Below are positions 1-12,547 of a stretch of DNA of 64,000 nt, in pieces; the first letter of the stretch is position 1; each line of letters begins with the position of its first letter. The notes under the pieces are model-generated. The model searched no databases, was not told where the DNA came from, and saw only the letters and a program-made list of their open reading frames with translations. A program made the position numbers and the translations under genes. Origin of the DNA: Diatrype stigma (Eukaryota; Ascomycota; Sordariomycetes; Xylariales; Diatrypaceae). The stretch spans positions 248,001 to 312,000 of the forward strand of contig JAKJXP020000012.1 in assembly GCA_022225965.2 (NCBI GenBank), written 5' to 3'.

Positions 1-1486
1 GATCGGTTACCGACCTGCTTGGACACCGACTTTGTGCGAAATCAGGGCGAAGGATTTCCTGGAGGGAGATGAGCACACTCGCCACACGGGTGATTCCGTC
101 AGGCTGGTTATTATTTCCTTTCACGAATCTTAATCTCAGGCTCTTGAAATACAGAGCTGCAAAAACATCTCAGATTGCGTCTATGCCTCTGCTCGATGTC
201 GCAGTATACCCCCAAGACCTTCAATACACCCATCTCCGCAATGGAACAGTGTTGCCAGGGCTTGGATGGGACTAGAGCTATCTTCAGGGCTGGTTTGCTA
301 TTGGCGAAAGCCAAGGGAGCATGGCACTGGGTAGGTGCAAATGATGGAAAGTTCACGCTTGAACAGGCAGAATGGTTTGTCCCTCCTCGATACTGCTGGT
401 ATTAGGATCGTAGATGCAATTAGACGCATCTGTGAAGCCTGTTCGTGTTGTACCGCGTGTGACATGATGTTTGTTGCTGTGACAGCGTGGTCAACTGCCA
501 CAGCTTTGCATCGGTTTGCATTTTTTCCTTGTAAGGTGAGAAAGTCCCCCTTTATAGCGTTTCCGTTTGTTTGTGATGCTTTTGATGGATGAACCGGCTA
601 TCGCGAAGACTTGAGATACCCCAGATCGTATGATCTCTTCAGATTGACTTGACTATTTATAGACTACTTGCCAAACCATCGTACAGACCATTTAGTGATT
701 TCGTCGTGTCAACATGTTAGACAACTGCTACCAACTTACTAACCCACTAGCTTTCTCCCCCTTGTCAAGCCTTACATGTCATGTCATACGACGCGATGAG
801 CTGAACTAATACAAATATACATTAATAACAATACCAACCTACATGATACTATTTCGTCCTATCTGCTCCTCTTCTCTGCCGGTTTCCGCGTTAGCGACTA
901 GGTGCAGTGAGTGGATCATAGACCTATCACTTATCGTCAGTCTACGAGCGGACTCTCCGACCGGTAACTCTAGAAAATGTAACTAATTAGTCACTCAATC
1001 CACATCCCCATCCGTATCTTCCCCGGAGTCAATGCCCTCTCCAGATTCTTGACTAAGAAATTCGGGTTAAAACGGCCTTATCGTTTTCTTCACCTAACTT
1101 CAGCGTCATGATCTACAGCCTCCGCCAGTACCCCAATGGCGCTTATCTATACTTAGCCAAACTCTAGCCCAGGCTGGTGTGTCTTAGATCGGTGCTACGA
1201 TGTTACACCAGGGGGGACATATGTAGGCACGTACGCATGCCTTGCCAATAGGTATCTTGATATCTCTACCGATTATACAACCTGGTACGAACATGACATA
1301 TAGAATTATATGTGCGTATATATGCCTGAGGGTGTGTGTGTGGAACCCGTCCGTCCGTCCATACATCTACCCGTCTGAGACGCTCTTCTGAGACCCAAGA
1401 TCTCAGTTGTAAATTCGACGACAGAAGAAGAGGCCTTACATCGCATGTCCAAACTGCAGTAACAGAGCAGAACAGGACGAGACGAG
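1..1486. other. Intergenic region, 5' of the permease
   Basis: No convincing gene. Several short open frames between about 69 and 600 overlap on both strands, and none shows a recognisable domain or splice pattern. The first 60 bases could belong to a gene outside the window, but nothing supports that. From about 620 the sequence is AT-rich with no extended coding signal. The stretch just before the permease start must hold its promoter, but I see no clear TATA element. Confidence 0.5.
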
Positions 1487-3613
1487 ATGGAGAACGAAAC
1501 AAAGATGACGAAGACGTATAGCGCAAACTCCTTATCCGCCTCCGAGAAGCGGGCAGCGCTGGCGAAGCAGCTGACCCAAGGCGACGTCGGGAATGGCGAG
1601 GTCATCGAAAAAGGCGAGGAGGTCGTGATCCTCGCGAATGGCGAGACCGTCAATGCCTCCGGTCACCAGCAGGAGCTGGAACGCAATTTCGTCAGTAACC
1701 TACTACATAACCTATACAACGCCAACTGGCTGGCTGGCTGCTCATTGCAGTTCACAATGATCGCCAGTTGAGATTAGGCTACCTAGCAAGAAGCGATTGG
1801 GCTGACAATCATCACGATGACTTGCAGAGCTTGCTAAACATGTGCGCCGTTGCCATCGTCATCGGGAATTGCTGGTCGATCTCGGGAGCTACGCTTGTAA
1901 GTTTTCTTCTTGCTCATGGGTGTCGTGTCCCCTTTTCCCCGCGCGCGCGCCCTCTCGCTCGCTTCACCACGATCCAGCTTCTGTAGCGGGGTTGATCTAG
2001 AAAGTTATTGGAGAGCTCACATATTCTCTCTTGGCAGGTCTTGTCCGCTTACAACGGCGGCGCACCAGGCATTATCTACGAATTGTGAGTGTGAAACAAC
2101 CTATTACCCCCGACCAAATCGACTTCCTGCCGGATTTCCCTACGCGACCCCTTGTTTTCATTCGTCCCTCGTTGTTTACGTCACTATCACACTCCAGGCA
2201 AGGCCAAGAGAGGCAAAAAGCTCCCCTCGAAATACCTAATATAAACCTAAATTCATTGCTGACACCGATTGCAGTATGGCCGCCGGCCTCTTATACCTGT
2301 GCGTGACGGCCAGTCTCGCGGAGCTGGCGTCGGCCATCCCGTCGAGCGCGGGTGTCTACCACTGGGCGTCGATCACGCCGGGCCGCGGGGCCGTCGGACG
2401 CGCCATCGGCTTCTTCGCGGGGCACTGGAACGCGCTGGCGTACACGCTGGGCACGGCGTCGCTAGTGGCCGTCACCAGCGAGGGAATCGTACAGATGTGG
2501 GCCGTGACGCACGCGGACTCGGGCTACGTCGTCGAGCGCTGGCACGTCTTCGTGGTGTTCCTGCTCATCACCTGGTGCAACATCACCGTCCTGCTGTTCG
2601 CCAACCGCGCCCTCCCCATGCTCAACAACATCTTCATGGCCCTCGGGTACGGCGGGTGGCTCGTCCTGATCGTCGCCCTGGCCGTGCTGCCGTCGCGCGG
2701 CGAGGCGGCAGACGGGACGCCGGGCAAGGGCTACGCTAGCTCGTCGTTCGTCTGGACCGAGTGGCAGAACAACACGGGCTACGCGAGCAACGGGCTCGTG
2801 TTCGTGCTGGGCATGCTGAACGGCGCCTTCAACATCGGCGTGCCCGACTGCTCGACCCACATGTCCGAGGAGGTGCCCCGCCCCGCCCGCAACATCCCCA
2901 TCGCCATGGGCATCCAGATGGCGGGCAACTTCGTCAGCACCATCGCTTACCTGGTCGTCCTGCTCTACGGCATCAGCGACTGGGACGCCGTGCTCTCCAG
3001 CTCGGCCGCCTTCCCGCTGACCGAGATCTACAGCCAGGCGTCGGGCGGCTCCGCCGCCGGCGCCCTGGGCCTCACCGTCGTCACCATGCTGCCGCTGCTC
3101 GGCAGCGCCCTGGGCTCGACGCTGACGGCGAGCCGGGCGTTCTGGACGCTGGCGCGGGACGGCGCGACGCCCTTCTCGGCGGTCTTCGGCCGCGTGCACC
3201 CGCGCCGCCACACGCCCGTGGCCGCCATCCTGTTCGTCGGCGTCTTCGACACCCTCATGGGGTTCGTGTACCTGGGCAGCGACACGGCGTTCCAGGCCAT
3301 GGTCGGCTCGTTCGTCGTCCTCGTCGCCCTGTCGTACCTGGCCGCGCTGATCCCGTTCCTGGTGCGCCGCAAGGCCGGCGTCAAGCGCGGGCCCTTCGCC
3401 CTCCCCGGCGCCCTGGGCGTCGTCATCACCAGCATCTCGTGCGCCTTCCTGAGCGTCTGGGTCGTCTTCTACTGCTTCCCCTACGCCGTACCCGTCGAGG
3501 CCGCCACTATGAACTACTCGTCCGTCATCGCGGGCGGGCTGACGTTCCTGGTCGGCGGCTGGTACCTGTGGGTGCGGAAGACGTACGAGGGGCCGCCGAT
3601 ACTGGAGTATTAG
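1487..3613 (+). CDS. APC-superfamily permease (amino acid/GABA/choline type)
   Basis: Polytopic plasma-membrane transporter of the fungal amino acid/choline permease family, expected to import an amine or amino acid by proton symport. Proposed exons are 1487-1690, 1828-1896, 2038-2084 and 2275-3613, giving 552 residues. The joins restore the family signature: ELERNF runs into SLLNMCAVAIVIGNCWS, then VLSAYNGGAPGIIYEF and MAAGLLYLCVTASLAELASA. The hydrophilic first 70 residues are cytosolic, followed by about 12 membrane helices. SAIPSSAGVYHWAS and the loop HMSEEVPRPARNIP are typical of this family. The first donor is a weak GTCAGT; the others are ordinary. Substrate cannot be read from sequence; GABA and choline (Hnm1-like) are the nearest guesses. 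It converges on the SET-domain gene, with 323 bp between the stop codons. Confidence 0.85.
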
Positions 3614-3936
3614 GCGGAAAGGAGCGCGATTGTACATTATTGAATGCCGGAGTGTTATTGTTAACGAGTTATATCCAAGATATGGGGTGCATAATATGCA
3701 CTATACATATAGTTATATATACGTATTTCACAACACTGCTATCGTGATAACAGGGTTAGTGAACAGCAAGGCCTTCCCTATCAAATGCCTCTGTTGATGT
3801 GTTAGATATTGAGAATCAAGGTGGAAGGATATATACAATGCCAGGAAAAGAAAACCTCTTCCACCACCCCCCACGCTCAAGGTTTATATACATGCACCTC
3901 CATATGACGAGCTACGATTTCACTCCCTACGAAACC

Positions 3937-5690
3937 TCATCCTCCCCTCCCAGTATCCATCGCAGCCCCACTACTACTACCCACCCCGAGCTCGCCGTAC
4001 GTGCCGAGCAACTTGGGCAGATGGGCGTCGTCGTGCTCGATGTACCCGACGTCCTCGAGGACCTCGAGCGAGATGCGCGCGTGCTCGAGGCCGAGCGCGC
4101 GGTCGCCCGCCGCCCAGTACAGCCGGCCCAGCGTGTCGTGCTGCTCGGCGTACAGGCCGCGCAGCTCCTCCCGCCGCACCAGCGCCAGCACCTCCTCCGC
4201 CATCTCGATGGCGCCCCGCACGTCCCGGCCCGGCGACGGCGCCAGCGCCTTGAGCACGTCCCCGCGCAGGGCGCGGATCCGCAGCCGCCGCGCGTCGGAC
4301 GCCGCCGTCTCGGAGGCCGGTGCCCGGCACATCTCGCAGTCGCAGCTGAAGTCCCACCGCTGCAGCGCCTTCTGCCGCTCTGGGTAGGTCTTGCCGAGGT
4401 CGATGTCTGGGATGCGAAATGCGAAGGACGCGGAATGGTTAGTAAGTAGAAGAGTAGGCACTTGTGTATTTTGCAGAATGAACTTTCGTATAGTCTGGGA
4501 AAGTGCTGGTAATTGCTTAGGTAGGCATGGAATGGAATGAATGGGGACAAGGACGGTAGGGAGGGAGTATACGACGCACAGCTGATTGTGATTTCCTCTC
4601 CGGGCTTGATGTCCCGGAAGGCAATGACGCGGGCCGCGAGACTCGACTGTGAACTCTGGAAATACGCACTAGGTAAAGCATACGATGTCAGCTCAGCCCG
4701 AAATACTACACTGCAATCCATCGTCCCAATGTGGAGGCTACACTCACTTTGGTCTACAATTGTGGTTGATTCGCTGTCATATTTCGTCGTGTCAGCAAAA
4801 CCATCCGCATCCATACTTTCCAAACCCCGGCTCGGAAGGGTTGGGGAGGAGGGGGGAGACTCAACGGCAATATCCGCGAAGAGCGCCATATGCGGCTTCT
4901 CATCCAGCTCGAAATGAAACGAGTTCGTGCGCAGCACATCCTCCACCATGTTCGGGGGGTGCTCTCTCTTCCGCGCGAGATTGAGCACCCTCTCGGGATC
5001 GCCGAGCTGGCGGACGGCCTGGTCCAGCAGGTCGTATCCGTCCAGCCGGCGCACCGCGCGAGGGAACGCGAGGTCGAGCACTATGGAGGCGAAGTCGACC
5101 ATGACCACCTCGGCGCGCGCGATGCGCCGCCTGGCTACGACGCCCTTACCCTTGCCGGGCATGTCGACGACCTCGTACGGGCGGTCGTTGTCGTCGTTGT
5201 TGCCGTCGCTAGCTCTCGTCCCGTCCTGTACGGCGGTGCCGTTCCCGCTCCTCCTCGGCACGTTGATCTGCGACCCTATCGGGCGCAGGAAGTCCGCGTT
5301 GAAATCGTCCAGCATCTCGGCGGCGTTCGCGGCCGTCTCGGGCGTCGCGATGAGACTGACGCCGTAGTGGCCGTGCGCTGAATTCGTGTATAGACAGTAC
5401 TTCGTTACGTTACTGTGAGCGTTGGTGGCTAGACACTCGGGCGGGTGCGTCCAGGGGGACCAGTCCACGGGCTGTGAGTGTGGACCGACCGTCTCCTCGT
5501 CCAACGCTAGGGCACAGCCGAAGCGCCCGTGAGGTTGGAGGGACGCATGGATCTTGGTCGGACATTCTCTGGCAACCGCTGCTAGTTGTATCTCTGTTGC
5601 TCCCCTCGTAGGACGCACCAGAGATGCTGCGAGAAGCAGCTGCTGTGCTGCTTGCAGTAGGGATGCTGTGCCTGACCTACGGGAATCCAT
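3937..5690 (-). CDS. SET-domain protein (SET5/SMYD-like lysine methyltransferase)
   Basis: Predicted S-adenosylmethionine-dependent lysine methyltransferase of the fungal 'SET domain-containing protein 5' type. Exons are 5690-4866, 4773-4748, 4668-4580 and 4406-3937, giving 469 residues. The start of SET (GKGKGVVARRRI, about 179-190) lies in exon 1. The core motif RINHNCRPN (276-284) is carried by a 26-nt exon 2 plus the first base of exon 3. FRDIKPGEEITISY (to 314) spans the third junction and is followed by IDLGKTYPERQKALQRW. A post-SET zinc-type cysteine cluster, CDCEMC, is at 335-340. Residues 10-28 are hydrophobic and could be a signal or anchor, so a nuclear location is not certain. Residues 150-170 are acidic and Asn/Asp-rich. 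Reading straight through the introns keeps a long open frame but destroys the NHxCxPN motif, so the spliced model is preferred. The substrate is unknown. Confidence 0.85.
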
Positions 5691-8318
5691 TGTGACGATA
5701 ACGTTAGCTGAGCCGAATCATAGTATTCCTCCTCTCGAAGCGAATCCGAAACGCCCACCCCAGATATAGAGAAGGGCGGACTTACTTCAAATATAGCAAG
5801 GAGAGCGGTTCGACCAACCTAACTTGCTCGACACTTCGACTTACGTATATCCAACATAACACGAGACCCATATATTACTTCTTTTGCGCACGTCTTTCTG
5901 TCTTATACGGAAGCCGGTTCACGAAAGGAGTCGCCCAGCCGCATACGTAGGGCCGACATTGCACGGCATGCCGCCAAGCACGGGGCCAAGTTAGGAGGGC
6001 TCTGGCCCGAGGCCTGCCATTGGGAAATGATCGGGGGCTCGGCAGGCGGTTAAATAGCCCAGCGTCATCAGCACAGCTTGGGGAGAACGGGGCCTGCAGC
6101 GCAGATCTGCAGGGCCCGGTGTCGATCCTCTGCTGGGCCGCGTTAGATGTAGAAGGGTAGCCGGCCCCCGACTCCGACAATAAGTCCTCGTGCAGTCGGA
6201 CCTAGTCGCTCGGGTTCCCCTTTCGCTATGCTATTACCAACCACTGTTAGAGACCAAGCAACCATGGTTAAATATGATAAGATCAACCTTTCGTATTTCC
6301 ACATATGTGAGGCTCTATTTAACCTTCGCACCTACGCAAGTTGGTTCATACCAGTGGAGTATGGAACAAATCACTACAGTACAAATATTTAGATCTGGGG
6401 TAAGGGGTTGTGGAGATGTGTTAGTGTCATGATTACCAGCCGCTTCTTCTATCTATGGATGCCTAATAGCTCTTAACCTCTCAACCAGCTATTCCTTCTA
6501 TGACGGCCTTCACATTCAGGCTTCTTGTATGTCGCATTCTGTTACGAATCCATTCCAATATAAATGGATGTTGCTCTCCCTAGCCCATTGCTGTGCGGCC
6601 TGTTTCCCACCCTCTGTTACATCACACATTCCTGCCTTCCCGTGTCCTCAGAGTATCCCGGATCCGATCATGAATCCATACCTTCCTCAACGAATTGGAG
6701 AGTCATATAGTCCAGAAAGGTCAATTACTCATAACTCAGAGTCTTGTAGTTATCTCTAATGTAATATATAACACCAATACTCTCTTTACTTCCCTTGTTC
6801 CCATTCTCATCTCCCCCTCTTTCGTCCCTCAACACTAGACATAGTCAAATGAAACTCACTCAACTTGTTCCATATGCCACATTCAACCCAGTAAACTGAA
6901 GAATAATGTATATTTACAAGCGCTTTAATTCTACTTGTTGAGATGACTGGACAAGTAGATTGCAAAAGGGTCTTGATCTGAATGTTTAAGGCTTTCTGGT
7001 GGGGGGTTAAGGGAGCCTGCAGCAAGAAGGCTACACAGGCGAGGTCCCAGGTTGCACATATTCGGTGTTCACGTTCTGGCCCTTCTACCTATACTACCGG
7101 GGTTGTTGATCTGGATATTATTAAGCCACCGTAGTACTAGTATATGGAATGGAGTACATGACGCTGTGCATGCGGACTTCCTAGACACCTATCTAGACGA
7201 CCATGTGTGGATAGCCACCTGAATCTATAACGAACAACAAGCTAGCGCATAGTTAATCCATCTATGAACCATAAGACTTTATTCACAAGTAAGGTGTGTA
7301 TGTTGTGTGAATAAGAAGTGAATCTTAGCTTGGAGTCTTGACTCTTCCTAGTAAGTGCAGACCTCTACGAAAGAGACTTATAGATAGAGTGCGATCGTGA
7401 TTTCAGGGGAAGTTTCCGTGGAAGAGAATACAGAGGTCAAAAGGCCATAGCAAGAAGCCCTCCCTTATTCTGCCTTATCCCACGCACTTGATAGGAAGAC
7501 TCCGCCTCGCTTCTGAATGGGGTACGGGTACTCAACCCATGTTGTAGAGTCCACTTCTATGCATATATAAGCACTACACTGTCTAGCTGGAGACCACCAC
7601 CGCATCAGCTAACCTATAATCTCAATGATTTGCCCAAATGCCGAATGACTAACACGGTCGGATTTCCCGCCTTGGGAATATGCCAATTGGTCGCGTTGTT
7701 GCCTGGCTAGATGTGCATGTCGGCATCCCACTACGCTGCACGATCACTAAACAAACATGAATACAGCTGGTTGATCCCAGACGGAGTCGAATAGGTCCGT
7801 CGCGATACCAGAAATCATTGGCCGATATATTGAAGCTAGAATCTCACGGCATGATGCATACATGCATAAGTATATCCACGACATCTAGGCAGACTCTGTA
7901 GATCTGGGCTGTGGCTGTTGGGACCTGCAACATATTACTCCATTCGTCACCCAAGCTCGCCGTTGATTGGCTAGAGCAAGCATCCCCGTCCTAGCCCTAG
8001 GCAGCTCCGCCATGCTCGGGAAAGAGTCACGGAATCCTGACAGTGGCCCGCGTCGACTTCCACCTCACACTGCATCCTCTCGGTTGCCTCTTTGTCGTTT
8101 GATCTGATCGATGCCTAGTCATTGCGTCAACTCGGAACATGCCGTGGCTGTGGAAGTATTGCACTTATTTAAGGCCAGCTTCATCCGGTTCCAACATGTC
8201 CATTCCGATTGCTCTTCTTACCTCCCATTCTTCATCACCCCCCTGAGCATCATCTCTGCTCAGAATCTTGTTATACCTATCCACGTACTTAACATTATCT
8301 ACCAATCCACGCACCAAG
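5691..8318. other. Intergenic region
   Basis: About 2.6 kb between two divergently transcribed genes (SET and AAA), so both promoters lie here. The frames present are short, overlap on both strands and match nothing I recognise. I found no RNA gene and no clear repeat. The pyrimidine-rich stretch just before 8319 is consistent with a fungal 5' leader. Confidence 0.5.
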
Positions 8319-11168
8319 ATGTTGGGCCGCCGCAGCCAGGGCCAAAGAGGCAAGCGGGGAGCAGACCGGTCGAAGCGGTCGAACCAGTCCCAGCGTCAAC
8401 CCCACCACAGCCATGATCCGGACTTCGTCACAGCACAGAAAGAAGCAGAGCGACGTGAGCGGATCCTAGCGGACCAGCGCCGTACTGCTGCCAAGTGGCG
8501 CCCCAAGATCCCCGAGGTCCGAAAGGTCAACTTTGAGCATTTCAAGAACCGCTACGATGACGAGGAGCCCGAATACGCCATCGACGTTTTGGTGGCGGGG
8601 CCGAACATTCAGGCCCAGATCCGCCGCGAGCAGGCCGCGCGGCGTAAGGAGGAGCTTGCTCGCCTGCGCCAGAGCTACATGCTCGGGTTCGGCTTCATGG
8701 ACCGAAACAACGCCCCTTCGTACCGAAAGGACATCGGGAAAGACCACGAAGACAAGTCTAAGAAAGAGAGGAAAGCGGAAGTGGCTCATCCAGCTGAAGC
8801 CCAGATCCAGAGGGTTCGCGTCCAGTCGCAACCCGTGCTGGGCCACTTGACGTCACTGCTCAAAGAAACCGAGCGGCGGTCTACCCCGCGCACTTTCGTC
8901 CGGCCTTTCAAGGCCCTGGTCTACTTCCAGCCTCAGATGAAGAAGATCTTGTCCACCTTGGAGGAGAAATGGGCAGACGTCGAGGATTTGGAGGACTATG
9001 GCGCGGTCAAAGGCGGTGAAACCCCGGAGGATCTCGAAGTGGTGGAAGACCCTGTCGTGAAAACCTCCAGCTCTGGCGACGACAAGGCAACTCCAGAGGA
9101 AGATGACGAGGACGATAGCGACACTGAGTCTCTGCAGTCGGTTGACTCCAATGCTGAGGACATCGATACCATCATGGACAGCCCCGAGGCCCTCCGAGAC
9201 ATGCGCTGCTATGTCGACTTCGTTGAGAAAGAGCTGATGCCTCTGCACCGGCAGTATGATGGGAGCTCAGCCCAAAAGGTCAAGTTTGACGACCTGTGGA
9301 ACCTGTTCCGCGTCGGCGACCTCATCTACATGCCAGCTGCCAACGAGGCGGGAGGCCGCTACCACGAGATGTGGAGAATCTACAGGACAGAATGCCCAGA
9401 ACCCGAGACGTCCTACCCGGACTCCGGGTGGGAATTCTTTGCGGACGAGCTCCAGGTTTCCGAAGGCAAGAGCTTCAATATCTTCGCCTACTACATCGAC
9501 CACGATGGGACCTCGTTCGGTGCTGTGCGCCACAAGTTCGAACTGGCCTCCTTCCCGGGAGAGCGGGCGATCGACTCCTTGGAGGTCTTCCCGGTCCGCT
9601 ATCGCGAGGACCACGAAAACTTCCTGAGCTCGCTGAGCGCCCAAGGGAGGGACTTCCGGAAATTCCTCCACCCGAATGAGAGACACCTGGCCTACAACGC
9701 CTGGACTCTCACCAGAAACCCTCCGTTCGACACGAAGGAGGCCGACGAGGAGATCCTGCGCGACGACAACCGCGAGGCCATGCGGCACGCGGTCTTCGTC
9801 GAGTCGGACGTCATCGTGGACATGACGGAGGCGTACCACGCGAACCCGGACTGGCGGCCTTCGTTCCACAAGCTGAGCGTGTCCAAGTCGATCCGGTGCA
9901 ACGCCGAGGACGACGCGATGCCGATCCAGACGTGGTTCGACGGCTCGCGCGCCAAGATGGCCTTCTCGAGCCCGGAGATCATCCAGACGGACGACGGGGT
10001 GGAGATGTGGCAGCGGCGCGAGAACCTCAACGCCGACACGTTCCTGCGGCAGCGCACCAAGGGCACGCGCATGCACGAGACCAACCCGAACGTGCTGGAC
10101 CTGCGCGAGCGCGAGGACCTGCCCCTGCTGCCCAAGCGCATGTTCGCCTACGCGCTGCGCGAGCGCCGCTTCGTGCCCGTCAACATCAAGTTCCTGCAGC
10201 CCATCCGCCGCGAGCAGGGCGTCTTCGAGAGCCTCAAGATCCTCAAGGACTACAAGGACATCGTCCGCGGCCTCGTCGTGTCCCACTTCCAGAAGAAGGC
10301 GCTCGAGCGCCGCTACGCCGACGTGCCGACCGAGGGCCCGGGCCAGGATCTCATCCAGGGCAAGGGCCGGGGCCTGGTCGTCCTCCTGCACGGCGTGCCG
10401 GGCGTGGGCAAGACGGCCACCGCGGAGGCGGTCGCCATCGAGAACCGGAAGCCGCTGTTCGTCATCACGTGCGGCGATCTCGGGCTGACCCCGTCCGAGG
10501 TCGAGGCCTCGCTGACGAACGTGTTCCGGCTGGCGCACCTGTGGGACTGCGTGCTGCTGCTCGACGAGGCCGACGTGTTCCTGTCGCAGCGGTCCAAGTT
10601 GGACATGACGCGCAACGCGCTGGTGTCGGTGTTCCTGCGGGTACTGGAGTACTACAACGGGCTGCTGTTCCTGACGACGAACCGGGTGGGCACAATCGAC
10701 GAGGCGTTCAAGTCGCGGATCCACATGTCTCTGTACTACCCGCCGCTGGACAAGACGCAGACGCGGGACATCTTCCGGCTCAACATCGGCAAGCTGCGCG
10801 AGATCGAGGCGCAGCGGCACCAGATGACGGGCGAGCCGCGGCTCGTGATCAAGGACGACGAGGTGGTCGAGTTCGCGGCGCGGCACTTCGAGGACCACGC
10901 CCGGTCCACGGGCTGCTGGAACGGCCGCCAGATCCGCAACGCCTTCCAGATCGCCTCCAGCCTGGCGCACTACGAGTACGCCAACGAGGTCGAGGCGGCC
11001 GGCCGCAGGGGCCAGCAGCCCCCCGCCGCGCCCGTGCTCGACCGCGCCCTCTTCGAGAAGGTCCAGATGTCGACCCAGAGCTTCGACCGCCACATGAAGG
11101 AGACCAAGGGCTTCGACGCCGACCTGGCCATGCGGGGCACCTTCCAGAACGACGATGTCCAGTACTGA
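8319..11168 (+). CDS. AAA-family ATPase with N-terminal DUF7025-like region
   Basis: Single-exon gene of 949 residues. The start is the ATG at 8319, giving MLGRRSQGQRGKRG. The frame continues upstream only to a TTG codon, so this ATG is the first usable start. The N-terminus is basic. An acidic Asp/Glu/Ser segment (about residues 235-285) precedes a conserved fungal region with FDDLWNLFRVGDLIY and VFPVRYREDHENF, which I assign to DUF7025. The AAA module follows: Walker A GVPGVGKT at 692-699, Walker B VLLLDE at 745-750, and a sensor-1-like LTTNRVGTIDEAF with an arginine shortly after. Fungal proteins of this layout are usually annotated only as 'ATPase, AAA family'. They are expected to be ATP-driven remodelling proteins, but the target is unknown. 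The 3' half has much stronger GC3 bias than the 5' half. Confidence 0.88.
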   Translation: MLGRRSQGQRGKRGADRSKRSNQSQRQPHHSHDPDFVTAQKEAERRERILADQRRTAAKWRPKIPEVRKVNFEHFKNRYDDEEPEYAIDVLVAGPNIQAQIRREQAARRKEELARLRQSYMLGFGFMDRNNAPSYRKDIGKDHEDKSKKERKAEVAHPAEAQIQRVRVQSQPVLGHLTSLLKETERRSTPRTFVRPFKALVYFQPQMKKILSTLEEKWADVEDLEDYGAVKGGETPEDLEVVEDPVVKTSSSGDDKATPEEDDEDDSDTESLQSVDSNAEDIDTIMDSPEALRDMRCYVDFVEKELMPLHRQYDGSSAQKVKFDDLWNLFRVGDLIYMPAANEAGGRYHEMWRIYRTECPEPETSYPDSGWEFFADELQVSEGKSFNIFAYYIDHDGTSFGAVRHKFELASFPGERAIDSLEVFPVRYREDHENFLSSLSAQGRDFRKFLHPNERHLAYNAWTLTRNPPFDTKEADEEILRDDNREAMRHAVFVESDVIVDMTEAYHANPDWRPSFHKLSVSKSIRCNAEDDAMPIQTWFDGSRAKMAFSSPEIIQTDDGVEMWQRRENLNADTFLRQRTKGTRMHETNPNVLDLREREDLPLLPKRMFAYALRERRFVPVNIKFLQPIRREQGVFESLKILKDYKDIVRGLVVSHFQKKALERRYADVPTEGPGQDLIQGKGRGLVVLLHGVPGVGKTATAEAVAIENRKPLFVITCGDLGLTPSEVEASLTNVFRLAHLWDCVLLLDEADVFLSQRSKLDMTRNALVSVFLRVLEYYNGLLFLTTNRVGTIDEAFKSRIHMSLYYPPLDKTQTRDIFRLNIGKLREIEAQRHQMTGEPRLVIKDDEVVEFAARHFEDHARSTGCWNGRQIRNAFQIASSLAHYEYANEVEAAGRRGQQPPAAPVLDRALFEKVQMSTQSFDRHMKETKGFDADLAMRGTFQNDDVQY

Positions 11169-12547
11169 TTCCTCGGTCTGTGGCCGTCTGTTTTCTCTGC
11201 GCCGTATTTTCTTGGGTCTGGACAGCTTGAATACTTAGTTACCTTGGTGTTTATGGGGGCGTCTGTCTGTCTTTCTGTCTTTCTTTTACTTTACGATATT
11301 GATGAACATGGTGTATGCGATCATCCATTCCTTTTGCTGTTATGTAGGTAGAGTAGGTAGACTGCCCTGTTACCTAAGTACTTAGTCTGCTATTGTTAAA
11401 TCAAGCGGGAGCTCCAAATTGAAGCCATTCCCGGCTGTCACCTCGATTCTTTCTACGTATGCCGTTTTGATTGCCCTGTCTGTGGAACACGCATCGTCCC
11501 TGAGTCAACGTGGCTAAGCCATACTGTAGCCATAAAAGTCAATCAGTAATCCTATTTCTCACATGTCGATCCAATCATGGCGCTGGACAGCTTATACTAA
11601 TACTCGATGCCTACACATATCCCTCCTATAGGCCTAACAGTACCGGTCGATGCCATTGCGTATCAGTGACAGTTTGCATAATTGTTACATCGATGTTGCT
11701 TCCATTGCCTGAACTTTATATGAGCTAGTCATGGCTGTTTCTCTTTCTCAATCGAGGTTTGTCGTCTTTCTTGTCTTTTTGCCAAGCAAGGAGGTGATTG
11801 TACTCGACGATGTGCGTTATGGAACTTCTGGCTTCGGACTGCTCTAAAGCCTGTAATCACTGTTCAAGTAGATACCGTACTAGGTTCTCTGAACGTTCCG
11901 AATGCTGATTAGCTGAAAGGAAAGGAAAGAAGCAGAGGCTTCCCAGCTGGTTGAATACAATTGCTTGAAGGAGTTCCTAAAGAATTCCTTCATATTTCCC
12001 AAGCTGCCTATCAGTTATCTTCTAAACTTATCTAAGGCGTTCACTTTCCGTTCCTTCTGTTAGGTGTGGTTCCATTGTATGTATTGTATGTATATTTCAT
12101 ACAGCCTTTCATACATGGAGCTTAGCTGCTTAGCACATTTGCTTTATTAATGTGGGCCTGCATTGGAACCTTGGAAGCTCCGACTCTAACGCTGCAGCAG
12201 TACAGGCGGGACCGACACCAACACCACCTGCAACAGCAACCGACGGAACTGGTCAGCCTCGTCCCGTCGCTGGAATCCCCCGAAATTTATCAAACAAACC
12301 AAGCCTTATCAAGTCCATCCCCAGCCGTTCTTCCTTGGGCTTCCTCGTCTCATTCTTCAGAACATTACCCAGACATTTGCGGATTGTTTGCATTCGCACT
12401 TGCATTCGATTCGCATTCACATTCACAGTCGCCTTCTAACGCGACGCGCGACACGCGGCACAGGACACAAGAGACAGGACACCAGGAGTAACACGGCATT
12501 TTCGCCCATTGTATCGCATCCCAGGTATTTCGGCACTGCTGTTCAAG
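11169..12547. other. Intergenic region: AAA 3' end and Rsc7 leader
   Basis: About 1.4 kb between two co-directional genes. It is AT-rich in the middle, then changes at about 12150 to a Gln/Ser/His-coding, CA- and TC-rich stretch that leads directly to the Rsc7 ATG. That stretch contains open frames (12150-12491) that look like 5' leader low complexity rather than a separate gene. No RNA gene was seen. Confidence 0.45.

Noticed and set aside
2462..3637. 391-codon minus-strand open frame opposite the permease
   Set aside because: Produced by GC-rich third positions of the permease exon. The protein is Asp/Gly/Glu/His-rich with no domain, whereas the plus strand is a clear transporter.
9267..11093. 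608-codon minus-strand open frame opposite the AAA ATPase
   Set aside because: Antisense shadow of a high-GC3 gene. The Walker motifs are on the plus strand.
12150..12491. 113-codon frame upstream of Rsc7
   Set aside because: Gln/Ser/His low complexity in what is probably the 5' leader. Two overlapping frames are open, which suggests composition rather than coding.
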